From Panorpa germanica (lineage: Eukaryota > Arthropoda > Insecta > Mecoptera > Panorpidae): a stretch of DNA of 64,000 bases. The notes beneath the pieces are model-generated. The model was given only the letters and a program-made list of their open reading frames with translations, made no database searches and was not told the origin of the DNA. The position numbers and the translations under genes were made by a program. This document shows positions 50,948 through 62,250 of the stretch, piece by piece (the first letter of the stretch is position 1; every line of letters starts with the position of its first letter). Location of the stretch: NCBI GenBank assembly GCA_963678705.1, contig OY783219.1:5022001-5086000 (forward strand). The letters run 5' to 3'.

Positions 50948-52402
50948 ATGGAAGAGGACGATAGGTTATTGTGCTATTAATTAATATATAATTTGTATTA
51001 TATTGTTTTATACATATTTTAATAATTTCTTATACAGGGCTTCTGTAGCTTACTTAAGTAAAGAACTACAAAAACGAAACGAAGAAATTAGTCAGCTGAA
51101 AAAGTGTTTGAGTGACATTCAAGTTTACTTATATCAAGAAAGGGAGCAAGTTCTCAAATTATTTTCTGAAAATGACGTCCTTAAGGTTAGCCCGCTGTAA
51201 TCCATATTTTACTTTTATATTTCCTTGAAATATTTTTTATATAATATCCATTTTTTGCAGCTAAAACGATATGAGGATCGTAAAAAGATCCAACTTCTTT
51301 TGTCGTATTGTGGGAAGACAGAAAATGATGTTAAAATAAAAGAAGTCAACCCCATGGACATGCCCAAGCTGCACAGCTCGAAACTATTGTCAAAAAATGC
51401 TAAGGACAAAGAAGAAGCTGAAGGGACTACGCCTCTGGAGGTAAGTAACATTAATGATCCAAATTTTGGTAAAATTAAGAAGCTATTAACTATATTCTTT
51501 AGGCTCTAGAACTAATTTCCAAGGCAGCGCATTACAATGAGTGTGTGTCGCTCTACAAAGAACAAATTGATCTTCTGATCGCAGACAGAGAGCTGGTGTC
51601 GAAGGAACGGTCGCTGGAGCAAGAGGCGTTCCAAGAGCACCTGGATATCCTAAATAACATGTAAGACTACAGCATCTAGTTTCTAATTTATTTACAACAC
51701 ATATTAATTCATGTTTTCCACAGGTTATTGGATAAGGAAACACATCTCAAGGAAATGAAAACGATTCTAAAGAATTATCAAGGAAACATAGATAAAATTA
51801 AAACCAACAATAAATATAATTCAAATCACAAGTAAGATCTCTAGAGTATTGGAAAACTTCCAAGTTCTGCTAACATTTAGAGTTCATTGTTGCGTGATTT
51901 TTAATTTTTACAGATTAGTAGAGTGCCACAATCATAATTTGACTCTGTACCGTCGAGCAGTCGAAGAAGTTGCTTATTTAAAGAAACAAATGTCCCACAG
52001 TGATGCTCTCATAGAAAGACTAACCGAGCAGAAGGAAATACTCTCCTCTGAACTGTCGAATCAAAAGGAGTTGCATAAAAAGAGCCAGGAGGGAAATCTG
52101 GTAAATTAAATTCAATGTAACTCAAACGATAATACATACTGTAAAATCACTGCTCATTGATGTTTTGTTTTCTTTTGGTACAGAAGCGCATTGACAAACT
52201 TTCCAAAGCGTTGGACTACCAGAAAAAAAGTAACACAGCTCTCGAACAACGCCGGCTGCTGGAGGCAGAGGGATTCAGAACGGATATCAAATTTTTAAAG
52301 GAACGGATGAATGAACTGGAGAAGTTGATATCCAAACTGCGATCGAGTTCTCCGTCTACTTTAACAAGTAAAACGCAACTTGGAAGTAAAACCAGCGTCT
52401 AA
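50948..52402 (+). CDS. Ccdc77: CCDC77-like centrosomal coiled-coil protein (7 exons)
   Basis: Exons are 50948-50964, 51038-51185, 51261-51440, 51503-51660, 51724-51831, 51914-52100 and 52184-52402. All introns are short (62-83 nt) with GT-AG ends, and the joined frame is 1017 nt (338 residues plus stop). The protein is almost entirely heptad-rich coiled coil. Two blocks match CCDC77 as I know the family: the N-terminal block with LSDIQVYLYQEREQVLKL then SENDVLKLKRYEDRKKIQ, and the C-terminal block EQRRLLEAEGFRTDIKFLK. CCDC77 is reported at centrosomes in vertebrates; no enzymatic function is known. The predicted start exon holds only MEEDD plus part of an arginine codon, so this protein lacks about 100 N-terminal residues present in the human 488-residue form. 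A missed upstream exon or true shortening are both possible. The AATAAA at 52447-52452 fits a 3' end. Confidence 0.88.
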
Positions 52403-53071
52403 ATATCGTTTTAATACAAATGACATGTAAATACCAGAATTTATATAATAAAGAATAGTTATTGGAATATCGATTGGTGATTTGATTTGATTTGTCCAGT
52501 GAGGTATAGCCTGACACGTATGTATATTCGTGTCTTGAAAATTCATTTATTTGTAATTAAATTGTTCATTGAATCAAAACTTTTAAATACATTTATTGAA
52601 ATAAAATATTTTCGGGCTAGCGTTGGTATTTTGTTTTAGAATCGAAACTAAAATTCTAAAAACTTTTAAAATAATTTTGAACTGCGATTTCTAATATCTG
52701 TTTTTTCACTCTTTTGTTCTAAAAATCTTTAGTTTGCTCGTTTTTAAATTCTAATCAAATATTGTCTTCTGATAGGTACAAATAAATCACACAATTTTTG
52801 ACAATTCCATTCATTAAAGCGCGTTCATTATCGTCCAAATTTATTTGATCGACCGTACTGTATAGTATAATAAACTAAAAAAACAATTGATAAATTTATT
52901 TATTTATTTATCAATTTTAGCAATTGTATCAGCCATATTAATATCTTCAGTAAAATATATTTAAAAAAGTTATATTTAAATACGTTTAGGATATTATTTC
53001 GAAACGATTTAAACGTAATACAGGAAATGAAAATAAAATTAACAGTGTCTTAAATATTAACAAAAACCAAA
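52403..53071 (+). promoter_or_regulatory. Spacer between CCDC77-like and CNOT4-like genes
   Basis: It holds the 3' end of the first gene and must hold the promoter of the second if the two are transcribed separately. It is AT-rich with a short inverted repeat around 52885-52925 (arms TTGATAAAT / ATTTATCAA). No TATA plus initiator pair at correct spacing was recognised. Confidence 0.35.
52447..52452 (+). terminator. Ccdc77: Poly(A) signal of the CCDC77-like gene
   Basis: AATAAA lies 45 nt after the stop codon, in AT-rich DNA, and well before the next start codon at 53072. Confidence 0.6.
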
Positions 53072-55249
53072 ATGTCAGCCGGATCTATAATGATGGAAGA
53101 AGATTTGAAAGATTGCCCGTTATGTATGGAACTGTTGGAGGTGGATGATTTGTCATTTTTCCCATGTACATGTCTTTATCAAATATGCCGTTTCTGCTGG
53201 CACCGCTTACGCACAGACGGTAATGGATTATGTCCAGCATGCCGCAAATCTTATCCGGAATACCCGGCTGATTTCACACCCCTCTCGAAGGAACAAATAA
53301 CAGCGCTTAAAGCGGAGAAGAAATACCAAGACCAATTACGAAAGCAGAAAATATTAGATAATCGCAAGCATTTGGAAAATGTACGAGTAGTGCAAAAAAA
53401 TTTAGTGTTTGTAGTAGGATTGCCAATGAAGTTAGCAGACGCCGATATTTTAAAAAAATATGAATATTTTGGTAAATTTGGAAAAATAACAAAAATTGTA
53501 ATCAATCAAAGCACTTCCTACGCTGGCAGTCAGACTCCTTCAGCATCTGCATTCGTGACATACTCGCAGAACAACGACGCGCTCCGTGCGATTCAAGCAG
53601 TGAACAATGTCTGCATCGATGGAAGAGTTTTGAAGACAAGTCTAGGAACAACAAAGTACTGCAGCTACTTTATGAAGAACATGCCGTGCCCCAAGCAGGA
53701 CTGCATGTATCTGCACAAGATGGACCGAGAAGCCACCTTCACAAAGGAAGACATGAATCAAGGAAAACATCAGGAGTACGAAAAGAAGCTGCATGACACT
53801 TTCATTCAACAATTCAACAAACCGGAGAACCTGGTCATGCCCTTGAAGGCTCCGATGTCTTCACGTCTTGTCACGCTAGGTAGAAGCAGCGCCTGGTCCG
53901 GACACGCGACCTCATCTTCCTCAAAAACAAAATCGAAGGACGTCAAGTCAGCCAGAGTACCAAAGGAACTAAAAATGGAAAACATAAATAGCAACAAAAA
54001 AATAAACAAGAACGATTGTTACCTGTCCTCTGCTACAAATCTGCAAAACTTATCAATATCCAAAACCCAGAATGCCGGAGACAGGCGAAACTTATTTGGA
54101 CAAAGCGTTGGAAGTGGAGACAGTTCTACAGGGGTCAGCCACAGCGAAGCCCTGCCGGAAACAAAGTATCAGAACGGTCAGAACTTGAGTTACTACACCG
54201 GTGTTTACAACTCCAGCAGCGCGGGGGATGGTCGGTTATCCCAGCAGATCTCTCAGGAAAGTTACCCCAATGAAGAAGGAATGGTGAGATCGTCGTTCAT
54301 GAATATGCCCTCGAATTCTCAGATGCGAACAGTGTTCAAAGAAAACCCGAATATCTACACCCAGAAAATGTCACTGTATCCCTCTGAAAGAAGACCTTCA
54401 AATTTTGATATTCTGGCAGGACAAACAGAAGCCAGTTACAGCCCTGCTACACCCTTCCACGAACCTGGTGCTCACAGCTCGTTTTATCAAGCTCCAATCG
54501 GAGGAAAAATGAAAACAATTCAACCAAAAAATTCGATAAGCAAAATACCACAAATGAAGACTTCTATGAACTACAATAAAACATTTGCTTCGAAGCCAAG
54601 CACCCCGCACACCCTCTCCCATAGGCAGCTGGAGGACCTGGAGATATACCACACAAAGCTTGTAAATGAAGAACTAGGATTCGATCCCTTTGAAGAAACT
54701 CAGAAAGGATTAGCTGAATTGATGCGGAAAGAGAAGATAAATCAAAATAAAAAGTCTCAAACTGAAGGGATTGTAACAAAGGCTTGTAAGCCTCCTCCGG
54801 GATTCAATCACATCAACATCGGGATGTCAAAAACCGGCTCCACATTAAATAACCACTCCGGGGCACATTACCAAAGACGCCATGAAGCAAATAATATAGA
54901 CAACTCAGAAGTAATATTGAAGAAATATTCTAAGAAGCCAGAACACAATTCGTTTATCAATATACCCATTGGATGCATGCGTATACCAGGTACGCAGTTC
55001 CTACTCCAAACAGATCCTGGTATAACAGCCAGTTTCGAAAATTATAATAATAATACACATTATATAACTCAGCCTATATTGCACAACACATGGACAAACA
55101 ATAACGACGAACATATAATAACAAACAATCTATTGCTAAATGGAATACCACCTGATATAACTGTCGAAGGCAACCAACAATTACAAGAATTTCAAAACAC
55201 CGATATACCATTGTTATTAAACAATACGAAGTCAGAATCTAATAATTAG
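53072..55249 (+). CDS. Cnot4: CNOT4-like RING E3 ubiquitin ligase of the CCR4-NOT complex, single exon
   Basis: A 725-residue protein in one uninterrupted frame. Order of domains: C4C4 RING (C15, C18, C32, C34, C39, C42, C54, C57; spacing as in human CNOT4), a lysine-rich linker helix, RRM at about 109-190 (VVQKNLVFVVGL start; FGKFGKI loop), then a CCCH finger (C197, C206, C211, H215) and the GKHQEYE segment after it. The rest is a long Ser/Asn-rich low-complexity tail with a short conserved helix near residue 537 (DPFEETQKGLAELM). The family ubiquitinates targets with UBC4/UBCH5-type E2s, binds NOT1 and acts in mRNA turnover and ribosome quality control. Oddities: no intron in 2.2 kb, although family members usually have several, and a Leu where human has Gly between the fourth and fifth zinc ligands. 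The ATG follows CCAAA, a fair start context. Poly(A) signal AATAAA at 55322. Confidence 0.92.
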   Translation: MSAGSIMMEEDLKDCPLCMELLEVDDLSFFPCTCLYQICRFCWHRLRTDGNGLCPACRKSYPEYPADFTPLSKEQITALKAEKKYQDQLRKQKILDNRKHLENVRVVQKNLVFVVGLPMKLADADILKKYEYFGKFGKITKIVINQSTSYAGSQTPSASAFVTYSQNNDALRAIQAVNNVCIDGRVLKTSLGTTKYCSYFMKNMPCPKQDCMYLHKMDREATFTKEDMNQGKHQEYEKKLHDTFIQQFNKPENLVMPLKAPMSSRLVTLGRSSAWSGHATSSSSKTKSKDVKSARVPKELKMENINSNKKINKNDCYLSSATNLQNLSISKTQNAGDRRNLFGQSVGSGDSSTGVSHSEALPETKYQNGQNLSYYTGVYNSSSAGDGRLSQQISQESYPNEEGMVRSSFMNMPSNSQMRTVFKENPNIYTQKMSLYPSERRPSNFDILAGQTEASYSPATPFHEPGAHSSFYQAPIGGKMKTIQPKNSISKIPQMKTSMNYNKTFASKPSTPHTLSHRQLEDLEIYHTKLVNEELGFDPFEETQKGLAELMRKEKINQNKKSQTEGIVTKACKPPPGFNHINIGMSKTGSTLNNHSGAHYQRRHEANNIDNSEVILKKYSKKPEHNSFINIPIGCMRIPGTQFLLQTDPGITASFENYNNNTHYITQPILHNTWTNNNDEHIITNNLLLNGIPPDITVEGNQQLQEFQNTDIPLLLNNTKSESNN

Positions 55250-55321
55250 GACCTAATAATACTATGACAAAGCACAAACATTGAATTATGATATTATTGT
55301 CAAATTTACCAAGTTTTAACA

Positions 55322-55327
55322 AATAAA
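55322..55327 (+). terminator. Cnot4: Poly(A) signal of the CNOT4-like gene
   Basis: AATAAA followed by a short A-run, 73 nt after the stop codon. No long genomic poly(A) tract is present, so the 3' end does not show the tail expected of a very young retrocopy. Confidence 0.6.
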
Positions 55328-56599
55328 AAAATTATATTGAATGTTTTACTTACTATTTTACGAAGTGTTTGTCATTCCAATATTTCTTGACATGATAAAT
55401 AATTGTGATATTTAAAAGTTAGAAAATAAGAACAAAATTGTTGAATATATTATTAACATTTCTATATAATTCTATATATTTTTCACAAATTAAATAAATG
55501 TGAACTATTTGACAGGTACTTGAGTTTTATTCATTTGACAACTAAACAATCTTTTTAAGCGCCATCTCATGAATATAACCTAAACTATTTTCAGTAATAC
55601 AGAGAACAATAAGGTTTGAAGTCTGACTAAATAAATATTTCATTTCTTGAAACTTTGAAAATTCAATTTCATTTATAAAAATTTATTTTCAAAAGTACTT
55701 ACGTTAAAACGTTTCCAAAATCTCCATCATGTAGATACTCCATGGAAGTTTTTAAACTTCTACGTCAGCCTAACTGGGGTACCAAAGCAATTTCTGGAGA
55801 CTTCATTAATTCTGAAATTAAAGAAAAGCAAAATTAAATATTTTATTTCTTGTAGAAAACTTAACAAAGTACAAATTATAAAAACATGTTGCAATATTAT
55901 TTCGTTGTATGTTAAAGTTTTGCGCAATAATAAGTATGACCTTTAAAAAATAACATTTAATTTTATTGTAATATCTATTTCAACAAATATATACTTGTCG
56001 CACGAATATTTCTGCCCCTTTTTGACCTTGCGAGTCTAAAAAGGACCGAGATAGTGCATATATGGTTGCAATGTGATAGAAGCCATATTTGGAAACTATT
56101 TATTGTTGACTGTTTGTAGAACAGAGTGTAAAAGAAATGCAAACAGTACTTGCAGCTGGTTCGTGCAATACATAAAGCTTTGATATTAGGAAGTTATAAA
56201 GAAAGAAAATTAAAATCTTTAGTACTTATCACGCAAATAAAAAGCCAATGAGACATACTAGCCTATATTACAATAACAATTAAAGAAATTACAAATCCAT
56301 TGCTGTATTTTTGTTCAGTAGGGGTTTTTGCTAAACCCCAAACTGCGCTGTCATTTGAATTATGAAATAAGCATCATTTGCAATCAATAAATTTGCATTT
56401 AAACTAATCCAGCAGTACATTTATAGGTAATATTCATTAATAAATTCGCACACGCGATCCAACTAGTAACGACGCTCCACGACGCCCAGCGTCGGTTTTA
56501 AACATTTCTTTTTAAATAAATAAACGAAAAATAATAAAGTACAGGAATTACGAGTGACGGTGCATCGCGTTTTTGATCGCAGCTACAAAACGTACAGCA
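55328..56599. other. Intergenic DNA upstream of the 56.6-kb promoter
   Basis: Contains only the - strand exon-like block at 55703-55811. A CG-containing segment at 56450-56600 leads into the TATA box. Confidence 0.45.
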
Positions 56600-56663
56600 T
56601 ATAAACTTCATCTCTCTCGACGCTTGTAACAGTCGTTCGTCGCCGTCGGTGTAGTTTGGTCGT
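56600..56663 (+). promoter_or_regulatory. TATA-Inr-DPE core promoter
   Basis: TATAAA at 56600-56605 lies 31 nt before an arthropod-type initiator (ACAGTCG, +1 at A56631). At +28 to +33 (56658-56663) is GGTCGT, matching the downstream promoter element. The downstream sequence is a GC- and pyrimidine-rich leader in an otherwise AT-rich region. All three spacings are those known for insect RNA polymerase II promoters. Confidence 0.7.
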
Positions 56664-56935
56664 CTCTAGCAGCCGTCGCGACGCTCTTGGTTCGGTTTAT
56701 CTCGATCTGATATCTCTCTTTAGGGATTTAGGTGTTTTTTTAAATATTCTTATCACGTGCCAGCGATATTTTCGTTATTTTAAAATTATTTTTGTTCAAA
56801 ATGTTTCGATTAATTTATTTAATTATGTGATTATTTTTAATTGATTTTTTTTAGTGATTTTTAAACGATTATTTTTTATTGATGGACTAATTTAAATTAA
56901 GTGTTATTAGCTGCAGTGATAGAACACCCTTAATT
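56631..56935 (+). other. Predicted 5'UTR first exon of an unseen + strand gene
   Basis: It runs from the initiator to a donor (AATT|GTAAGT at 56936). Its only ATGs open tiny frames (for example ATG-TTT-CGA, about 9 codons), so it is read as untranslated leader. The coding exons are probably beyond 64000: nothing in 57-64 kb is a convincing coding exon. A 62-codon frame covers part of it but has no recognisable similarity. Confidence 0.5.
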
Positions 56936-57170
56936 GTAAGTAATTATTTCATATTTATTTCATTTGTAAATATTTCTAAGTGTTGGAGAAATTTTCTTCT
57001 TGAACAATTTTTAAGACAGAATTTGATAAAATTTAAATATGACGTTTGTTTTTTTGTGTATGCTTTGAATTCAATAATATAATTCGTAATTTTATTTCAA
57101 ATTTTAATCCAAATTAAAATAATTTTTCATATAAAGTGACTAAAATATTTTCTATATATCGTTAAGTATA

Positions 57171-57776
57171 ACGTTCCAGGTGTATGTTTATGATCTTATA
57201 TGTTTGGTACTGAATTTTGTATGGTTACTCGAAAACGGCTCCGTCAATGTTTTTGAAAATTGCCAATTTCGCAGAGAAAAAAATTGTAAGACTTTTGGCG
57301 TCCCCCGGATTTTCCCCTAAAATTCCTGAAAACCCGTAATTTTGGAAAAACTGGAAAAAACAATTCGCAGTATAACTTCTAATTCGTAAAACTTAGAAAG
57401 TTGAAATATTGAATGTGTATTACGTTTTTGAATGCGAACATATTTCAAAATTTAGAAATTCAAAATTTTATAAAAAGGGCGCTGAGAAAATTAAGAGGCC
57501 CGGTAGGAAACTTTAGAGAAAGCTCAGATTTTGCATTGTGTAATAATTGAATATTATATTAAAAAAACGGGGGCGATTTTTGCCGAGGGAATTAAATTGT
57601 GCTAGAAAGTTGAAATTTTGTATGTGGGCTAACTTTGGTACCTAATTTACGAATAGAAGGTTAGTCAGTTTATATCAAGAATTATTTGTTGTTATGTGTA
57701 AAATTAATATAAAACGAGTTAAATATTTCAAATTAAAAATGTAAAAATTTGAAAAGAAATTTAATTCACGCTAGTA
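57171..57776 (-). repeat. Dispersed repeat family D, copy 3
   Basis: Inverse orientation: GTTCCAGGTGTATG, then GGTACTGAATTTTGTATGG and CGTAATTTTGGAAAAACTGG, ending AATTCACGCTAGTAACG. Confidence 0.72.
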
Positions 57777-57852
57777 ACGTTACAATTACCTTATGATAAC
57801 GTTATATATCGTTATTTACTTTATGATAAAATTATTTTAACGTTATTTACCG

Positions 57853-57855
<3 letters not shown>

Positions 57856-57904
<49 letters not shown>

Positions 57905-57905
57905 C
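57856..57905. repeat. (AT)n microsatellite
   Basis: About 50 bp of AT repeats just beyond repeat family D copy 3, next to repeated CGTTAT motifs. Confidence 0.9.
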
Positions 57906-58543
57906 GTATACAATATATCGTCTCTATTGAACAGAAATAGCTTATATCACCTTGATATATGAACCGAAGGGATTATTGGTTTAACAATGGTTAAAACATA
58001 CTATTTCCTTTTCCATGATCGCTCCTCCACCCTTCCTTACGCAAAGGGTCCAGAGGGCGCTATCGACAATTCATTCAAAGGAAGTAGAAAAGCAAGACTA
58101 CAAAAGGGTATGAACGCATTGAGAAAAAATCCGTATATCATATTGTAATTTACTGATAAAGAAAAACTTGAAACTTAGGTAAAAAGTAAGTTTTTCTGTT
58201 TTTCTGACTTGCTGAACTTTACCGATAAATAATAAACATATTGTAGAGTTCTACGTCTTGTGACGCGATTCTTAAGAGGTTGGCTTCTTCGCCCAGGGGT
58301 TTATTAGGCAGTTCGTGGAAGAAACTGAAGGAATATTTACTGTACCTATCGGCGGTGGGAGGGAAATCGCCCTCTGGGTACTTGAAATAACAGCAGGGTG
58401 AAAGAAAGGGTACACAGTTATTATTAGGCCCCGAATTTATATGTATTATGCATATTATGAGAAAATGCATATTTATTAATGCGTTTTAACATATTTTAAA
58501 TTTAAGGACGTTCCCAAGAAAACCACTTTTTGTACGATCTTGA

Positions 58544-58912
58544 CAATGGGCTTGTGTCCTTTGTCTTAATTTCTATAAAAGTGTACTATATATTGATAAA
58601 GTGGGTTACTAGAACCTCTAATGTTCAATTATTTGGTAATAACTCCTTATATGTCAGGAGATATTAACAATTAAAAAAGTCATTTTGTCTCTTTAATTAT
58701 TAAAGGGATTCAACGTTGTACAACATTCCAAATGCATGTGACATCACAACCGCTGCCAACCTTACACCTCATAAATCTCTGCTATATGTTTTTATATATC
58801 AAAATAACAAATATTATTTACAGTTATTTCAAGGAACAATAAAATTTCAATATTATGTCTGCCGTAACAGGGTTAAATAAAATAAAAACTTATTATTCTT
58901 TGACTTGACAAT
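58544..58912. mobile_element. Element family C, copy 3, 3'-truncated
   Basis: Begins CAATGGGCTTGTGTCCTTTG and follows copy 2 to AACTTATTATTCTTTGACTTGA, then the match stops. The second terminus is absent. Confidence 0.72.
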
Positions 58913-60469
58913 ATTGACTTTCATAATAAAAGAAATATTTTAAAATCTTTTTCGATGTATTTTCTTTAATGGCAGGGGAGTGCAAGTGCACCCCTCGCAC
59001 TCCCTCCCGACACTCATGCATATAAGATTATAACTTCATCTATAATTATGTATTTGATACCTGTTTGTTTGAATAACCTAAGGCCTAATTAATAAATAAT
59101 AAACAATGATAATTAGATAACTAATTTGTGAAGAAAGTAGTCCCTGTACCGCAGGTTATCAACGCCTGCTCCGTACTCTAAAACAACTCTTCATAATAGT
59201 TGTTTTACATGCATGTAGGAACATAAAAGAAAAGTTTTCCATTTTGTTTTACAAAATGGAATATAATTTATATAAATATTTGTCCGTAGTAAGTTTTAAT
59301 TATGTTTTGCACCAGTTTTGCCACTTTTCGCGTTGTCAGTCTGTATGTAGTACACAGAATATAGAAGCCTTATTGAAACAAACAAACAAACAGGCAGGCA
59401 AACAAACATACAACACAGAATAAACTATTTTAGCAGTTGTTGAACTACTTATGAAACAAACTTATAATTTTATTAATAAAAACTTTATTTTCAGTCATTG
59501 TTGTTTTATTTGTTTAGAAATTGTTAATTTCAATTGTCTGTGTCAGTAGTGAGTGTTAGGTATCATTCCCACTTATTGCTTTAGTTTCATTTTATACCGT
59601 CACGATCATTTTATATCGTGACGATGGTTTTACCCATACTCGCATCTATAAGTTGTAAATTATGTATTGCAAATGTTTATAAATGTATATATTGTTTTAA
59701 GAGCTAATAACTTTTGAAAGTTGATGCACTCAAATGAATATTAAGAAAAACAGACAGAAAAGTTTGATTAAATCCATTAAATTCTGTCTCAGCTGTGAAA
59801 AATACTGAAGTTACAGTTAGGAAAAGCCCTTAAGAGCAGCCCGCGCTTTGTGGATACATTCTAATATTTCTAAATACATTCTACAAGGCGGAATAAAGCA
59901 AATTGGTTTCTTTTTTTAGGGAAATAATAAATGAATGAAATTGAACTTAACGTAGGCCTTGAAGGCCGTCGGGCCAACAGACCATGAACTCTTTAAGAAG
60001 CCACGGGGAAAACGTTTATTTAATTAAAAAAAAAATCTGTTAGATATTCTGCAATTTTAATGAAATATAGCTAAGTGTTTAACTTAAGATTCTAGAGATA
60101 TTTTATAAACTACTGATAAAAGCTTGTCAGAATGTTTGGTCTTTGCCTTCTTAACTTCCGGTTCAGGGCGGAACTGCTAAACGCAGCTAGTCCATGGTTG
60201 ACTGACTTCTCCGCTCAATTGACTTCAACTAATGAGGCGTTTTCTTTTAGTTTATTTTACAAACTTAAAATTTCCGTTCTGTCTTGAAATTTACTTACAT
60301 ATATATATATAGTTGTATAAATAGAAAAAATATTATTAAGAAAATTATATAAGATATAGACGTCCAAGGAGGGGGTAAACGGGGCAGTGGGAGACGGGTA
60401 ACAAACAAAATGAATTCGACAATTTGTATTTTAATGTAATTATATATTGTTATTGATTTTATACATAAA

Positions 60470-60646
60470 TGCTCATGCTTAAAAAAGGGTTTAAGAGCCG
60501 TATAAATTTACGACACAATAGTGCATTTTATCTTATTCGTTCCTATATACATTATAAAGAAATTAGTGAAACAGTGTGTCACAGATTTATACGCCACAAC
60601 TTGTTTTAAGCATGAGTCACCGGTGATCTCTCGTAATTTGAACTAT
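60470..60646. mobile_element. MITE family B, copy lacking its left terminus
   Basis: The inverted interior of the family (ACGCCACAACTTGTTTTAAG) and a right end of CTCTCGTAATTTGAACTATA; the left inverted repeat is missing. Confidence 0.68.
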
Positions 60647-60889
60647 AGTTTGTTGTTTAAAGAGTGCAAGCCTTTATGTGGGCCCGTAGTTCGTTAATTA
60701 AATTTTTGAATTAAAATATGTTTTTAACTTAAATATATTTTCGTTTCCCAAAAACTTATGATGTATCTATTTGTAAATTACCTAATTTAAGCCTTCAAAT
60801 TTTTCAAATTTTACTTTTCTTTCATTAATTACATACTCAATTATTGAACAATTCCAAATTTGAACTTTATCCAAAATTTCCTGACACTT

Positions 60890-61150
60890 TTCTCAATGCC
60901 AGTACTCTCAATTTTCGAAATTCAAAACAACGAATTTTTCACAATCAATAGCTGAATACATATACGAAATTTCAACCTTCTATCTCTTACGAATTATAAG
61001 TTTTAGACCAAAATTACGGGTTTTCAGGAAACTGAGTGGAAAATTTGAAAACGTCAAATGTCTTAGAATCTTTTGTTCTATAAAACAGACAATTTTCAAA
61101 AAGGTTGATGAAACTGTTTTCGAACCACCATACAAACTTCAATAGCAACC
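60890..61150 (+). repeat. Dispersed repeat family D, diverged copy 4
   Basis: Retains AAATTACGGGTTTTCAGGAA, a CAATTTTCAAAAAGGTTGAT block and CGAACCACCATACAAACTTC. The 5' part is degraded. Confidence 0.55.
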
Positions 61151-62197
61151 ATATGGAGGAGATATTCTTCAGACGCCCATGCTGATAAGACGGTTATTAA
61201 GCATCACCATCACAAGCTGTCACTAGTTGATAGTTTTAATAAGAACCATAAAATATTAATAGGTCAATATCCATCTCAAGCATTCTATGAAAAATGGGAT
61301 CAAAGAGTTTCATCAATTTCCTGAAAACTATCAACTCCTTTCCTCCTTTTTATGATCTACGATTTAATCAAAAATGAACAAGACCTCCCTGAGGATAGAA
61401 ACCGGGAGAGCAGAGGAAGTGTGAGAGGGTTAAGTACACGGCATTACTCGGGTGGTGATTGGTGTTTTTCTGTGGTAGTATCTTGGCAAGACAATCTGAA
61501 GACGAGACGACGTTTCTTGAGTTTTTAGGCGATGCTCTTAAAGATCTAATGGTACGAAACGATGGGGTTTTCGCGTTCCATCGATCATCCTGTATGTTGG
61601 AAGGCAAATCTTCATTTTGTAATATAGAAACAAGGAACGTATAAAAATAAGTAATGTAGACCAACTTATAATAGATTCTGAAAACGTGAAATCTAGATTA
61701 GAATATTAAATATCGAAACAGTGAGTGGGAATGAGGCCTAACTTGGTCTGGTAGATATTTTTGGCATATGCTCATCCTCCCGCCACTCCACACGGGCAGA
61801 CATACTCAAAACCCTGTCCATGTCCTCGACCATGTTTACCCAATTATGGATATATGTTTGCTCTGATGTTAGGGAACAAATAAAATAAGAATTTTCAAAG
61901 CATCACGCGCGGTTGTGGCACTTCCAAAAAAAACCTGTCAAAAACCACTGGGTGTCGTGAGCATGCCGAGGTGTGCGACCAAACACTTTCTCGGGGGGTT
62001 GATGGAAATGGAAAGGGAGTATCGTTGGACAGAGTAAACAGAAGGGTGTGTTATGACAGAGATGACACAAGTATGTCTTATTTACCCCCTGGTGGTGGAA
62101 GACGTAGAAATATTGCTCTCGTTTTCGTGATATTAAAAAAAATGATCGTACCAAATTAGTTGTCATATTGTCCTAGAATAATTGTCACATTAATAGA

Positions 62198-62250
62198 ACT
62201 AGCGTTTACCCCCGTCGCAAGCGACGTCTGTGTTTTGTGTGTGAATTTCT
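62198..62250 (+). repeat. Dispersed repeat family D, 5' fragment
   Basis: ACTAGCGTTTACCCCCGTCG followed by CAAGCGACGTCTGTGTTTTG. Only the first 50 bp of the family are present. Confidence 0.6.

Larger units (their letters stand above)
48955..55811 (-). ncRNA. Candidate spliced antisense transcript enclosing Ccdc77 and Cnot4
   Basis: Three exon-like blocks read on the - strand. 55811-55703 has acceptor CTTTAATTTCAG and donor GTAAGT. 50516-50392 has acceptor TTTTATTCCAG and donor GTAAGT. 49060 downward has acceptor TTTTTATTTCAG and an AATAAA on the - strand at 48978-48973. The blocks are GC-richer than their surroundings. All frames of the two complete exons contain stops; the best joined frames give only 15-17 codons. 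I therefore call it a probable lncRNA. The 5' exon was not found. Because splice consensus can arise by chance in 64 kb of AT-rich DNA, this remains a model without RNA evidence. Confidence 0.4.

Noticed and set aside
61368-61664. Overlapping frames of 61 and 98 codons on opposite strands
   Set aside because: Composition looks coding-like, but no motif, splice pair or known family could be recognised.
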